Assembly: GCF_017114915.1 (NCBI RefSeq)
Contig: NZ_JAAUOE010000028.1
Coordinates: forward strand, 1-61,904
Length of the DNA stretch: 61,904 nucleotides
Source of the DNA: Pseudomonas frederiksbergensis
Lineage (GTDB): Bacteria; Pseudomonadota; Gammaproteobacteria; Pseudomonadales; Pseudomonadaceae
Direction: 5' to 3'
Shown: one piece after another, positions 24,517-36,033 of the stretch
Position numbering within the stretch: the stretch's first letter is position 1
How the letters are laid out: every line of letters begins with the position of its first letter
Position numbers and translations under genes: made by a program
The notes under the pieces: model-generated
Databases searched by the model: none
What the model was told of the DNA's origin: nothing
Seen by the model: the letters and a program-made list of their open reading frames with translations, nothing else

Positions 24517-27500
24517 ATGGCGAAGAAACCCAGGTCAGCCACCTTCATCAAGGACCCGCTCTGGTACAAGGACGCGGTGATTTACCAGGTTCACGTTAAG
24601 TCTTTTTTTGACTCCAACAATGACGGAATCGGCGACTTTCCCGGCCTTATCGCCAAACTCGATTACATCGCCGACCTGGGCGTCAACACCATCTGGCTGT
24701 TGCCGTTCTACCCCTCGCCACGGCGCGATGACGGTTATGACATCGCCGAATACCGTGGCGTGCACCCCGACTACGGCACCCTGGCCGATGCCAAGCGCTT
24801 CATTTCCCAGGCCCACAAACGCGGACTGCGGGTGATTACCGAACTGGTCATCAACCACACCTCGGACCAGCACCCCTGGTTTCAGCGCGCGCGCAAAGCC
24901 AAACCCGGCTCGGCGGCCCGCGACTTCTACGTCTGGTCCGATAACGATCAGAAATACGACGGCACCCGCATCATCTTTCTCGACACCGAAAAGTCCAACT
25001 GGACCTGGGACCCGGTGGCCGGTCAATACTTCTGGCACCGTTTCTATTCCCACCAGCCGGACCTCAACTTCGACAACCCGCAAGTGATGAAAGCGGTGCT
25101 GTCGGTGATGCGTTATTGGCTCGACATGGGCATCGACGGCCTGCGGCTGGACGCGATTCCGTACCTGATCGAGCGCGACGGCACCAACAACGAAAACCTC
25201 CCCGAGACCCATGACGTCCTCAAGCAGATCCGTGCCGAGATCGACGCCAATTACCCCGACCGCATGCTGCTGGCCGAGGCCAATCAGTGGCCGGAAGACA
25301 CTCAGCTGTATTTTGGAAACACCGACGCCAAAGGCCAGAACGGCGATGAATGCCACATGGCCTTTCATTTCCCGCTGATGCCGCGCATGTACATGGCGTT
25401 GGCCCAGGAAGATCGCTTTCCGATCACCGACATTCTGCGCCAGACCCCGGAAATTCCTGCCAATTGCCAGTGGGCGATTTTCCTGCGCAACCACGATGAG
25501 CTGACCCTGGAAATGGTCACCGACCGGGAGCGTGATTACCTGTGGAATTACTACGCGGCCGACCGTCGGGCGCGGATCAACCTGGGGATTCGTCGACGCC
25601 TGGCGCCATTGATGGAACGCGATCGTCGTCGCGTGGAGCTGCTCAACAGCCTGCTGCTGTCGATGCCCGGCACGCCGACCCTGTATTACGGCGATGAAAT
25701 CGGCATGGGCGACAACATCTACCTGGGCGATCGCGACGGGGTGCGTACGCCGATGCAGTGGTCCATCGACCGTAACGGTGGCTTCTCTCGCGCCGACCCG
25801 GCCAGCCTGGTGTTGCCGCCAATCATGGACCCGCTGTACGGCTACCTGTCGGTCAATGTCGAAACTCAGGCCGGCGACCCCCATTCGCTGCTGAACTGGA
25901 ACCGGCGCCTGCTCGCGGTGCGCAAGCAGTCCAAGGCCTTCGGTCGCGGCACGCTGAAAATGCTTTCGCCGAGCAATCGGCGGATTCTGGCGTATACCCG
26001 CGAATTCACCGGTCCGGACGGCAAGCACGAGATCATTCTGTGCGTGGCCAACGTGTCCCGCAGCGCGCAAGCGGCGGAACTGGATTTGTCGGCCTATGTC
26101 GGCATGGTTCCGGTGGAGATGCTCGGCGGCAACGCGTTTCCGCCCATTGGCCAGTTGAATTTCCTGCTGACGCTGGCGCCTTACGGCTTCTATTGGTTCG
26201 GCCTGGCGGCGGAGAACCAGATGCCGAGCTGGCATGTGGAGCCGGCGCAAAGCCTGCCGGACTTCACCACCCTGGTGCTGAAAAAACGCATGGAGGAACT
26301 GCTCGAAGCGCCATCCCGCCACACGCTGGAGCAGGGCATTCTGCCGAGCTGGTTGCAGAATCGCCGCTGGTTCGCCGGCAAGGATGGCACCATCGACAGC
26401 GTCAATCTCGCTTACGGCGTGCGCTTCGGCGATCCGCAGCATCCGGTGCTGCTCAGTGAAATCGACGTCACCAGCGCTGGCCAGACCAGCCGCTATCAGT
26501 TGCCTTTCGGCTTTATTTCCGAGGAGCACGTCGGCGCGGCCTTGCCCCAGCAATTGGCGCTGGCCAGGGTTCGGCGCGGTCGGCAGGTCGGTTTGATCAC
26601 CGACGCCTTCAGCCTCGACAGCTTTGTTCATGCGGTGTTGCAGGGGCTGCAGGCCAGCACGGTGTTGCCGTCGGACGGTGGCGAGATCCGTTTCGAGCCA
26701 ACCGACGAATTGGCAAAACTGGGGCTGAGCGCCGAGTCGGAGGTGCGTTACCTGTCCGCCGAGCAATCCAACAGTTCGGTGGTGATCGGCGCCAGCCTGG
26801 TGCTGAAGCTGATCCGCAAGGTCGCGTCAGGGGTGCACCCGGAACTGGAAATGAGCGCGTACCTGACCCACGCCGGTTTCCAGAATATTTCGCCGCTGCT
26901 GGGGGCGGTGATTCGTCGCGATGCGGCGGGCGAGGACACGCTGTTGATGATCGCCCAAGGCTACTTGAGCAATCAGGGCGATGCGTGGGAGTGGACCCAG
27001 AACAACCTCGAGCGGGCGCTTCGCGACGAACTCGCCGATGCCGTGTCCGAGCAGGAACAGCACTACAATGCCCTCGGCGAGCTGAAGGATTTCGCCGGTA
27101 TGCTCGGCCAGCGACTGGGGGAAATGCATCAGGTGCTGGCGACTCCGAGCGCCAACCCGGACTTCGCTCCACAAATCACCAGCCAGAAAGATGCGCTGGC
27201 CTCGGCCAAGGCTGTGGCGGCTCAACTGGAACACGCACTGACGTTGCTCAAGCAGCATCAAACTGAATTGAGTACGGCGGATCAAGCGTTGGTCAGTCGA
27301 TTACTGGACAACAAAAAAGCCATCCTCAGCCATGTTCAGGTACTGGCCAAAAAGGCTGTCGGCGGTTTGCGTATCCGCGTCCACGGCGACTTGCACCTGG
27401 GGCAAGTACTGGTAATCAAGGGCGATGCCTACCTGATCGATTTCGAAGGCGAACCGGCGCGACCGCTACACGAACGACGGGGCAAACACAGCCCGTACAA

Positions 27501-27858
27501 AGACGTCAGCGGCGTGTTGCGCTCCTTCGATTACGCCGCGGCGATGGCGATTAACGTACACAATGTCGATAACACCGCCGATGCCCAGGCGGCGCGTCAA
27601 CGGGTCGCCGATCGTTATTTAAAAGAGGCGCGGCAAGCATTTGTCGACGCTTATCGGCTGGCGGCAGCTAGTCTTGCTCATGCATGGCAAGATCCTGAAG
27701 GGGAGGACGCCGCGCTGGCGTTGTTCGGTCTGGAGAAGGCGGCATATGAAGTGGCCTATGAGGCGGAAAATCGCCCCACGTGGCTGCCCGTGCCGTTACA
27801 CGGTTTATATGGATTATTGAGCGGGCTTAAACCCTTTTCCGATCTTGGTGGAGAGTAG
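24517..27858 (+). CDS. treS: Trehalose synthase-maltokinase fusion (TreS-Mak/Pep2)
   Basis: A 1113-residue bifunctional protein. Residues ~15-560 are a GH13_16 trehalose synthase (maltose-trehalose isomerase) with Asp212 in LRLDAIPYL, Glu254 in LLAEANQW and Asp327 in RNHDELT. From about residue 600 a maltokinase domain follows, with the HGD motif at 956-958 (VHGDLHLGQ) and LIDFEGEPARPL. Together they convert trehalose to maltose and then maltose-1-phosphate, the donor for GlgE. AGGAG precedes the ATG. It is followed by glgB after only 2 bp. The fused form is common in Pseudomonas; in mycobacteria the two are separate proteins. Confidence 0.96.
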   Translation: MAKKPRSATFIKDPLWYKDAVIYQVHVKSFFDSNNDGIGDFPGLIAKLDYIADLGVNTIWLLPFYPSPRRDDGYDIAEYRGVHPDYGTLADAKRFISQAHKRGLRVITELVINHTSDQHPWFQRARKAKPGSAARDFYVWSDNDQKYDGTRIIFLDTEKSNWTWDPVAGQYFWHRFYSHQPDLNFDNPQVMKAVLSVMRYWLDMGIDGLRLDAIPYLIERDGTNNENLPETHDVLKQIRAEIDANYPDRMLLAEANQWPEDTQLYFGNTDAKGQNGDECHMAFHFPLMPRMYMALAQEDRFPITDILRQTPEIPANCQWAIFLRNHDELTLEMVTDRERDYLWNYYAADRRARINLGIRRRLAPLMERDRRRVELLNSLLLSMPGTPTLYYGDEIGMGDNIYLGDRDGVRTPMQWSIDRNGGFSRADPASLVLPPIMDPLYGYLSVNVETQAGDPHSLLNWNRRLLAVRKQSKAFGRGTLKMLSPSNRRILAYTREFTGPDGKHEIILCVANVSRSAQAAELDLSAYVGMVPVEMLGGNAFPPIGQLNFLLTLAPYGFYWFGLAAENQMPSWHVEPAQSLPDFTTLVLKKRMEELLEAPSRHTLEQGILPSWLQNRRWFAGKDGTIDSVNLAYGVRFGDPQHPVLLSEIDVTSAGQTSRYQLPFGFISEEHVGAALPQQLALARVRRGRQVGLITDAFSLDSFVHAVLQGLQASTVLPSDGGEIRFEPTDELAKLGLSAESEVRYLSAEQSNSSVVIGASLVLKLIRKVASGVHPELEMSAYLTHAGFQNISPLLGAVIRRDAAGEDTLLMIAQGYLSNQGDAWEWTQNNLERALRDELADAVSEQEQHYNALGELKDFAGMLGQRLGEMHQVLATPSANPDFAPQITSQKDALASAKAVAAQLEHALTLLKQHQTELSTADQALVSRLLDNKKAILSHVQVLAKKAVGGLRIRVHGDLHLGQVLVIKGDAYLIDFEGEPARPLHERRGKHSPYKDVSGVLRSFDYAAAMAINVHNVDNTADAQAARQRVADRYLKEARQAFVDAYRLAAASLAHAWQDPEGEDAALALFGLEKAAYEVAYEAENRPTWLPVPLHGLYGLLSGLKPFSDLGGE

Positions 27859-27860
27859 TC

Positions 27861-30092
<2,232 letters not shown>

Positions 30093-30111
30093 GATCCTGA
30101 TCCTCCTGACC

Positions 30112-30220
30112 TGATCGTTCCCACGCGCAGCAAAGGGATGCAGCCCGGGACGCTCCGCGTCCCAAGAGCGGACGCAGAGCGTCCATTGAGGCATCCCTTT
30201 GCTGCGCGTGGGAACGATCA
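30112..30220. repeat. Palindromic repeat, family B
   Basis: A 109-base inverted repeat from TGATCGTTCCCACGCGCAGC to GGGAACGATCA, containing the GGGACGCTCCGCGTCCC inner palindrome also seen at 15031-15143. It lies between the convergent glgB and autotransporter genes and may stop transcription from both sides. Confidence 0.87.
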
Positions 30221-30243
30221 TCACAACGATCATCGGCCAGGCC

Positions 30244-31308
30244 TCACCACCGCATCCGCACCCCAAGGCTGCCAATCAAGCCGTTCAAATCATTGTCATC
30301 CACGTCACTGCTGTAATCGGCGCTGATGTACAGGCTGACCAGAGGCGTTACCCTGGCCACCAACCCCAGACCCACATCCACCGTCGATGACTTGCGGCTG
30401 CTGCTGATTTTGTCGACCTGATCCAGGCTCACGCTATTGCCGGTGTATACCGTGTGCCACACGTTGGTCCGCACATAGGGTTCGATCGGCAGGCCGTTAA
30501 TGTCGTAACTGCCTTTCAAGCGCGCACCGACCCGCCCGCTCCAGGACGTCAGGTCACTGGACGAGGCATTGCCCGACCCGGAATAGGGGGTGTCCAGCGT
30601 GATGCGTTGATTGATCAACTGTGCCTGGGGTTCGACCACCCAGTTATCGCCAAGACCAATGGGAAAACCACCTTCCACCGAAAACGTCACCGCGCTGCCT
30701 TCGGTGGCTTGCCGCGCGCCCTGGTCGTTGCGGCTGTAACCGGTGACCCGGCCGCCGCTGGCCGTCAAGTCAACGTGCCAGCCTTGAGGAGCGGTCAGGC
30801 TCCAGTAGGCGCCAAGACTTTGGCCTTGAAGGTTGAGCGTGTCATGGGCTGGATCGGCGAGGGCGTGGCTGGTCAGCAGGCCGTTTTCGTTGCCCTGGAA
30901 TTGCGCGGTGCCGCCGATCAGCCCGACCCGTTGGGTATGGCCGCTGTTGCTTTGCACGGTCAGGAGCGCCGGAGCCTTGAATTCGCTGGCGCCAGAGATA
31001 GCACCCTGGGCCAGATAATCGGCCTGGGCCTGCCGCGACGCTGGCCCGTAGACGCGGTCCCAGGCCGAAGGCGCTGCGTCTTCGATCGTCAGGCGCGAGC
31101 TTTGCAGGTCGGGGTTGACGGGGAAGCGGCCGGGATACGTGGTGGAGCCGAAGGGTAAGGTGAGTGTCGGCAGTTGTTGGTTGTACCAGGGCGTTGTTTC
31201 GTCCTCGGAAGGCGACGCTCGCACCTCCATGGATGAGCACAGCAGGAGTGAACCCGAGACGACGCAAAAAGTGATTTTTATCTCTTGTGGGGTGAATGAA
31301 GTTCTCAT
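30244..31308 (-). CDS. Autotransporter-type outer-membrane beta-barrel protein
   Basis: A 354-residue protein with an N-terminal signal-like segment (FCVVSGSLLLCSSMEVRAS) and a C-terminal autotransporter beta-domain (~110-354) of alternating amphipathic strands (LGAYWSLTAPQGWHVDLTASG; WVVEPQAQLINQRITLD; RVGARLKGSYDINGLPIEPY). It ends ...GVRMRW with the terminal aromatic residue needed for outer-membrane insertion. Full autotransporters are far longer; here almost no passenger is left (about 75 residues). It could be a stand-alone barrel or a shortened autotransporter. It appears monocistronic. Confidence 0.75.
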   Translation of the reverse strand: MRTSFTPQEIKITFCVVSGSLLLCSSMEVRASPSEDETTPWYNQQLPTLTLPFGSTTYPGRFPVNPDLQSSRLTIEDAAPSAWDRVYGPASRQAQADYLAQGAISGASEFKAPALLTVQSNSGHTQRVGLIGGTAQFQGNENGLLTSHALADPAHDTLNLQGQSLGAYWSLTAPQGWHVDLTASGGRVTGYSRNDQGARQATEGSAVTFSVEGGFPIGLGDNWVVEPQAQLINQRITLDTPYSGSGNASSSDLTSWSGRVGARLKGSYDINGLPIEPYVRTNVWHTVYTGNSVSLDQVDKISSSRKSSTVDVGLGLVARVTPLVSLYISADYSSDVDDNDLNGLIGSLGVRMRW

Positions 31309-31735
31309 GGAGGGCTACCTTGCAATCGCATGCGTATCTCGCTGTGGCGTCTCTCCTACCCCGAATGAGGGGCGACCGAATGGATTGAGGCAAGGTCCGA
31401 CCCGCCCGTTTTTACAGGTGTCTGGAGGCTTGCCCCTGATGGATTTCCGGGGGTAGTAAGGATTAGCTAAGAAGACCGGCGAGTCTGCGTCAAGAAAATG
31501 GCCGATAAGTGGTATGGCTATTTTAGTGTCTGTAAGTGACTGAAATTTGGCATGTATCTAAGTTGTTGTTTGTGCGAAAAATCATTCCGAAAGGGGCGGC
31601 CCAGACGTGTTTGGTAGCGGGCTATCGGTTGCTCGATGGGTGATCGGTGTTTAGTTGATGAGCAGGGCTGGCACGTTGTTGCTGTCATTTTTACTGTTGC
31701 AAGCGCCAGCGCCTGGCGCCTGTCGATTGACGTTT
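31309..31735. other. AT-richer gene-free stretch upstream of the autotransporter
   Basis: The 427 bases contain no reading frame I can support. The stretch about 31450-31600 is visibly richer in A and T than its surroundings and probably holds the leftward promoter of the barrel gene. A small hairpin (GCGCCAG-CGC-CTGGCGC, 31703-31719) lies near the end of the leftward endonuclease/phosphatase gene but lacks a T tract. Confidence 0.55.
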
Positions 31736-32536
31736 TTACAGGCGCACCTCCACCGCCAGCGGCAAATGGTCCGACAGGTGCGTCCAGGGTTTGTGGCCGA
31801 GTATTCGCGGTTCATGACTGCTGGCATTGCGCAGGTAGATGCGGTCCAGGCGCAGCAGGGGGAAGCGCGCCGGGTAAGTTTTCGCCGGCCGGCCATGGTG
31901 GCGTTCGAAGGCCTCATGCAGGTAGTCGCGTCGGGCGAGGGCGGCGTTGCCTTGCAACTGCCAGTCGTTGAAGTCGCCGGCAATGATGACCGGGGCATCG
32001 TCGGGCAGAGAATCGAGCAATAGGCAGAGCAACTGCAGTTGGAGTTGCCGATGGCTTTCCAACAGACTCAGGTGCACGCAAATGGCGTGAACCTCGGCAT
32101 GGCCCGGCACATCCAGCACGCAGTGCAGCAATCCACGTCGCTCGGGACCGGTAATTGAGACATCGAGGTTGCGAAATTCGCGAATCGGGTATTTCGACAA
32201 CAGGGCATTACCGTGGTGACCGTCGGGGTAGACCGCGTTGCGACCGTAAGCGAAATCGCTCCACATGCTGTCGGCCAGGAACTCGTACTGCGAGGTCGGT
32301 GGCCAGTCGTTGTAACGGGAAGAATGCCGGTCGTGTTCACCAACCACTTCTTGCAGAAACACCAGGTCCGCCGACGTACTGCGTACTGCTTCGCGCAGTT
32401 CCGGGAGGATGAAGCGTCGGTTGAGGGCGGTGAAACCCTTGTGAGTATTGACCGTCAGCACTCTGAGCCGCTGAATTGCCGGGGGCGTGTTCGATGGCGC
32501 TGATTCGGCGGTTTGGCGTTCGGCATCGCGTGTCAC
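31736..32536 (-). CDS. Endonuclease/exonuclease/phosphatase family protein
   Basis: A 266-residue EEP-fold metal-dependent hydrolase. Motifs run in order: VNTHKG (metal-binding Asn), FLQEV (catalytic Glu), HAICVHLSLLE (His), IIAGDFNDW (Asp/Asn) and a terminal LSDHLPLAVEV (Asp-His pair). The substrate (phosphodiester lipid, nucleic acid or inositol phosphate) is not evident. The likely start is GTG at 32536, placed 5 bases after AGAGGAG; a GTG at 32542 would abut the ribosome site. P. aeruginosa has a similar gene (PA2156 region) in its glucan/trehalose cluster. Confidence 0.88.
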   Translation of the reverse strand: MTRDAERQTAESAPSNTPPAIQRLRVLTVNTHKGFTALNRRFILPELREAVRSTSADLVFLQEVVGEHDRHSSRYNDWPPTSQYEFLADSMWSDFAYGRNAVYPDGHHGNALLSKYPIREFRNLDVSITGPERRGLLHCVLDVPGHAEVHAICVHLSLLESHRQLQLQLLCLLLDSLPDDAPVIIAGDFNDWQLQGNAALARRDYLHEAFERHHGRPAKTYPARFPLLRLDRIYLRNASSHEPRILGHKPWTHLSDHLPLAVEVRL

Positions 32537-32614
32537 GTTCACTCCTCTGAATCAGGGCTGCTGTATGTATGCGACTGATGCGTGGGCGAGCAGTTCCAAT
32601 GAGCGACACCAATC

Positions 32615-32704
32615 TGTAGGAGCGGGCTTGCCCGCGAAGGGGCTGTGTCAGCCGACATTAATGTTGCTTGGTACACCGCCTTCGCGGGCAAGCCCGCTCC
32701 TACA
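32615..32704. repeat. REP doublet (REPIN-like)
   Basis: TGTAGGAGCGGGCTTGCCCG and its inverted copy ending CGCTCCTACA lie about 40 bases apart, between two leftward genes. Confidence 0.9.
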
Positions 32705-32734
32705 TTGGATTGGCGTTTGGTGAGCGCCGGGCAG

Positions 32735-33493
32735 TCAGACAAACACAATTTCATACGGCAAACGCATGCGCTCCAGAAGCACTCGGGGCAGCATTGGGGC
32801 GATGCCGATCGCTGGCTCGCCGTCGAGTTGGCTGGCGTAGGCATGGGTGGCGTGGCTTTTGCGCGCGACGGTCCAGGTGTCGAGGCGTAGCTTGCGTGCG
32901 CGCTGCCAGGGGATCAGCCCGTGATCGCGCATCGGCCAGTGCCACGCCCACACCGGTATTTCATTGAGCGTCGCCCCGACCAGGGCCGCTGCCCTGGCGC
33001 TGGCCCGACCGACGGTGTCGTGGTCGATGTTGCCGTCTTCGCGCCAGGTGGTGAATACCACATCGCCGGGGCGCAGGTAGCGGACGATGAATCGGGTCAA
33101 CTCCGATTCCCGCTCGGCCAGAGCGTTGTCGGCGAAGCCGCCGCGAATCCACTTCAGGCTGTGCATCGGCAACCCGAGCCGGCGCAAGGCTTCGACGCTT
33201 TCCTGGGGGCGGAACACACTCAGGCGTTTCTGCGACCACTGTCGCGAGCCCGGATGGCTGGCGCTGCCGTCGGTGATCGAGATCAATTGCAGCGGATGAC
33301 CGAGGGCGCACAGCAGTTGCAGCAGGCCACCGCAGGTCACCACTTCATCGCCGGGATGCGGCGCGATCACCACCGCGCGAGCCCCGGCCGGGACCAGCGT
33401 TTCGGTATTGATGACAGGGATGTTGTCCAGTTGCGGCGCGCTGTTCCAGATCTGCGCAGGCAAGCTGTTTTCGCTGATGGAAACCGGTTTCAT
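32735..33493 (-). CDS. PIG-L family deacetylase
   Basis: A 252-residue LmbE/PIG-L zinc-dependent N-deacetylase-like protein. The zinc motif reads AVVIAPHPGDEVVTCGG, with HPGDE in place of the usual HPDDE. The third ligand region is GNIDHDTVGRASARAA. Members remove acetyl groups from GlcNAc-type sugars, mycothiol precursors and antibiotics. It lies in the glucan/trehalose region but is not an obvious enzyme of that pathway. AGGA lies upstream of the ATG at 33493. Confidence 0.88.
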   Translation of the reverse strand: MKPVSISENSLPAQIWNSAPQLDNIPVINTETLVPAGARAVVIAPHPGDEVVTCGGLLQLLCALGHPLQLISITDGSASHPGSRQWSQKRLSVFRPQESVEALRRLGLPMHSLKWIRGGFADNALAERESELTRFIVRYLRPGDVVFTTWREDGNIDHDTVGRASARAAALVGATLNEIPVWAWHWPMRDHGLIPWQRARKLRLDTWTVARKSHATHAYASQLDGEPAIGIAPMLPRVLLERMRLPYEIVFV

Positions 33494-33684
33494 AGGCGCT
33501 ACGTCCTTGTTCTGTCTGGCCCTCAGTCATGCGCAATGCTTGCAAGGGCGCAAGCCTGGCAGACCCGTGAAGGCGGGTAGATAGCAATGTGCAGCGCTCC
33601 GAACCCTGGATTGCCGCGGGTAGAGTATTGCTCAAGTGGCGCAATTCGTCGCCTCAGCCTTTGGTCTGATGCGGTTTTTTTAAT

Positions 33685-33774
33685 CCTGGAGCGGGCTTGC
33701 CCGCGAAAAGCGGTGTGTCAGGCAACATCAATGTTGACTGTACCGGCGTCTTCGCGGGCAAGCCCGCTCCTACA
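33685..33774. repeat. REP doublet (REPIN-like)
   Basis: The left copy (CCTGGAGCGGGCTTGCCCGC) and right copy (GCGGGCAAGCCCGCTCCTACA) flank a 40-base centre containing AACATCAATGTTGAC. The same centre is found in the doublet at 47158-47243. It sits a few bases after the glgX stop. Confidence 0.88.
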
Positions 33775-33780
33775 GGTGCG

Positions 33781-35940
33781 TCACTCTTCTTCCTCATGCT
33801 GCAATTCGAACAGCAACAGCGAACGGCCGGTGACTGAGTATTGGCGACCGAACTCGAAGCGTTCCTGGCCCCGAATCGACGGTTGATTGGTGTCGATCAT
33901 GCACGTCCAGAAACCGCCGTCGGGCACTTCCGGCAGCAGAAAGTTGACGATGTCATGGTGGGCGTTGACCACCAGCAGCAGGGTCGCGTCGGCGCCCTTG
34001 CGGCGAATGCCGGTTTCCTGGGCGCGACCATCGAGCAGGATGCCCAGGCAGCGGCCGTGGCCTTCCTCCCATTGCTCGGTACTCATTTCGTTACCGTCCG
34101 GATCCAGCCAGGTCACGTCTTTGACGCCGATGTCTTCGTTGTAATTGCCCACCAGGAAACGCCCGCGCCGCAGGATCGGGTAGGCCAGGCGCAACTTGAT
34201 CAGGCGTTTGACGAACTTGAGCAGGGCCTTGCCGTCTTCGCTCAGGTCCCAATTGACCCAACCGATTTCGCTGTCCTGGCAATAGGCATTGTTGTTGCCT
34301 TCCTGGGTGCGGGCGAACTCGTCGCCGGCCACCAGCATCGGTGTGCCCTGAGCCAGCAGCAACGTGGCGAAGAAGTTGCGCATTTGCCGCTGGCGCAAAG
34401 CGTTGATTTCGGGATCGTCGGTGGGGCCTTCGACACCGTGGTTCCAGGACAGGTTGTTGTTGCTGCCGTCCTGATTGTCCTCATCGTTGGCTTCGTTGTG
34501 TTTGTCGTTGTACGACACCAGATCGTTGAGGGTGAAGCCGTCATGGGCGGTGATGAAGTTCAGCGAGGCATACGGCCGACGGCCACGCTGGTTGAACATC
34601 TCACCGGAAGCGGTCATGCGGCTGGCGAAGTCGGCGAGCTGGCCGTCGTCGCCTTTCCAGAATGCGCGCACGGTGTCGCGGAATTTGTCGTTCCATTCGA
34701 CCCAGCCCGGCGGGAAGTTGCCGACCTGATAACCGCCGGGGCCACAGTCCCAGGACTCGGAAATCAACTTCACCTGGCGCAGCACCGGGTCCTGACGGCA
34801 AGCCACGAGGAAGCTGTGACGCTCGTCGAAGCCGTCGTGGTAGCGGCCGAGGATGGTTGCCAGGTCGAAGCGGAAGCCGTCCACGTGCATTTCCGTGGCC
34901 CAGTAACGCAGGGAGTCGGTGACCATTTGCAGCACGCACGGGTGGCTCAGGTCCAGGGTATTGCCGGTTCCGGAGTCGTTGATGTAGTAGCGTTTGTCGT
35001 CGGGCCTCAAGCGGTAATAAGAGGCGTTGTCGATGCCGCGCATGGACAGGGTCGGGCCTTGCTCGTTGCCTTCGGCGGTGTGGTTGTAGACCACGTCGAG
35101 GATCACTTCCAGATTGGCGTCGTGCAGGTGCGCGACCATCTCCTTGAACTCGGCGATCTTGCCGCTGGCCAGGTAGCGCGGGTCCGGGGCAAAGAACGCG
35201 ATGCTGTTGTAACCCCAATAATTGGTCATGCCTTTGTGCAGCAGATGCTGGTCATTGACGAAGGCATGGATGGGCAGCAATTCCACGGTCGACACGCCGA
35301 GCTTGCGGATGTGTTCGAGCACGTCATCGACCATCAACCCGGCGAAGGTGCCGCGCAGGTTCTCGGGAACGGCGGGGTGCCGCATGCTGAAGCCGCGTAC
35401 GTGCGTCTCATAAATGATCGTTTTGTCCCATGGCACGCTGACTCGATGGTCATGGCCCCAGGTGTGGGCCGGGTCGATCACTTTGCATTTGGGCACGAAG
35501 GGCGCGCTGTCCCGTTCATCGAAACTGAGGTCAGCATCGGGGTGGCCGATGGTGAAGCCGAACAAGGCTTCGGACCATTTCAGTTGGCCGACCAATTGTT
35601 TGGCGTAGGGGTCGATCAGCAGTTTGTTCGGGTTGAAGCGATGACCGTTGGCCGGGTCGTACGGACCGTAGACGCGATAGCCGTAGATCAACCCCGGGTG
35701 GGCATCGGGCAAGTAGCCGTGGTAGATCTCGTCGGTGTATTCCGGTAGCTCGATACGCTCCAGTTCCACCTCGCCGGCATCGTCGAAGATGCACAGTTCG
35801 ACCCTGGTCGCATGAGCCGAAAACAGCGCGAAATTGACCCCCAGGCCATCCCAGGTCGCGCCGAGCGGGAAGGGCAGGCCTTCACGGATTCGCGAGGCCT
35901 CGACAGGAGGGTCGGGCGCGGTTTTCTTTGGACGGGTCAT
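33781..35940 (-). CDS. glgX: Glycogen debranching enzyme GlgX (isoamylase type, TreX-like)
   Basis: A 719-residue GH13_11 enzyme hydrolysing alpha-1,6 branches. The N-terminal CBM48 domain begins at GLPFPLGATWDGLGVNFALF; the nucleophile Asp359 lies in VDGFRFDLATIL, the acid/base Glu in LISESWDCG, and the third Asp in NFITAHDGFTL. It supplies linear maltodextrins to TreY. GGAG sits 8 bases before the ATG at 35940; 24 extra codons upstream are open but unrelated to the family. It is the last gene of the leftward glgA-treZ-malQ-treY-DUF2934-glgX run. Confidence 0.96.
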   Translation of the reverse strand: MTRPKKTAPDPPVEASRIREGLPFPLGATWDGLGVNFALFSAHATRVELCIFDDAGEVELERIELPEYTDEIYHGYLPDAHPGLIYGYRVYGPYDPANGHRFNPNKLLIDPYAKQLVGQLKWSEALFGFTIGHPDADLSFDERDSAPFVPKCKVIDPAHTWGHDHRVSVPWDKTIIYETHVRGFSMRHPAVPENLRGTFAGLMVDDVLEHIRKLGVSTVELLPIHAFVNDQHLLHKGMTNYWGYNSIAFFAPDPRYLASGKIAEFKEMVAHLHDANLEVILDVVYNHTAEGNEQGPTLSMRGIDNASYYRLRPDDKRYYINDSGTGNTLDLSHPCVLQMVTDSLRYWATEMHVDGFRFDLATILGRYHDGFDERHSFLVACRQDPVLRQVKLISESWDCGPGGYQVGNFPPGWVEWNDKFRDTVRAFWKGDDGQLADFASRMTASGEMFNQRGRRPYASLNFITAHDGFTLNDLVSYNDKHNEANDEDNQDGSNNNLSWNHGVEGPTDDPEINALRQRQMRNFFATLLLAQGTPMLVAGDEFARTQEGNNNAYCQDSEIGWVNWDLSEDGKALLKFVKRLIKLRLAYPILRRGRFLVGNYNEDIGVKDVTWLDPDGNEMSTEQWEEGHGRCLGILLDGRAQETGIRRKGADATLLLVVNAHHDIVNFLLPEVPDGGFWTCMIDTNQPSIRGQERFEFGRQYSVTGRSLLLFELQHEEEE

Positions 35941-36033
35941 AGGCGCTCCTGCAACGTATTTTTTTCGAGGGCGAATGCGCTCCCGGTGGCGAGAGGTTCG
36001 CCACGAAGTCAATCAGGACAAAGCAGCGAAGCG

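Noticed and set aside
22495..26766. Very long leftward frames (633 and 743 codons) antisense to glgE and treS.
   Set aside because: Composition is that of GC-phase shadows, there are no motifs, and both plus-strand genes have intact catalytic residues.
31703..31719. GCGCCAG-CGC-CTGGCGC hairpin as terminator of the endonuclease/phosphatase-family gene.
   Set aside because: No T tract in the leftward direction.
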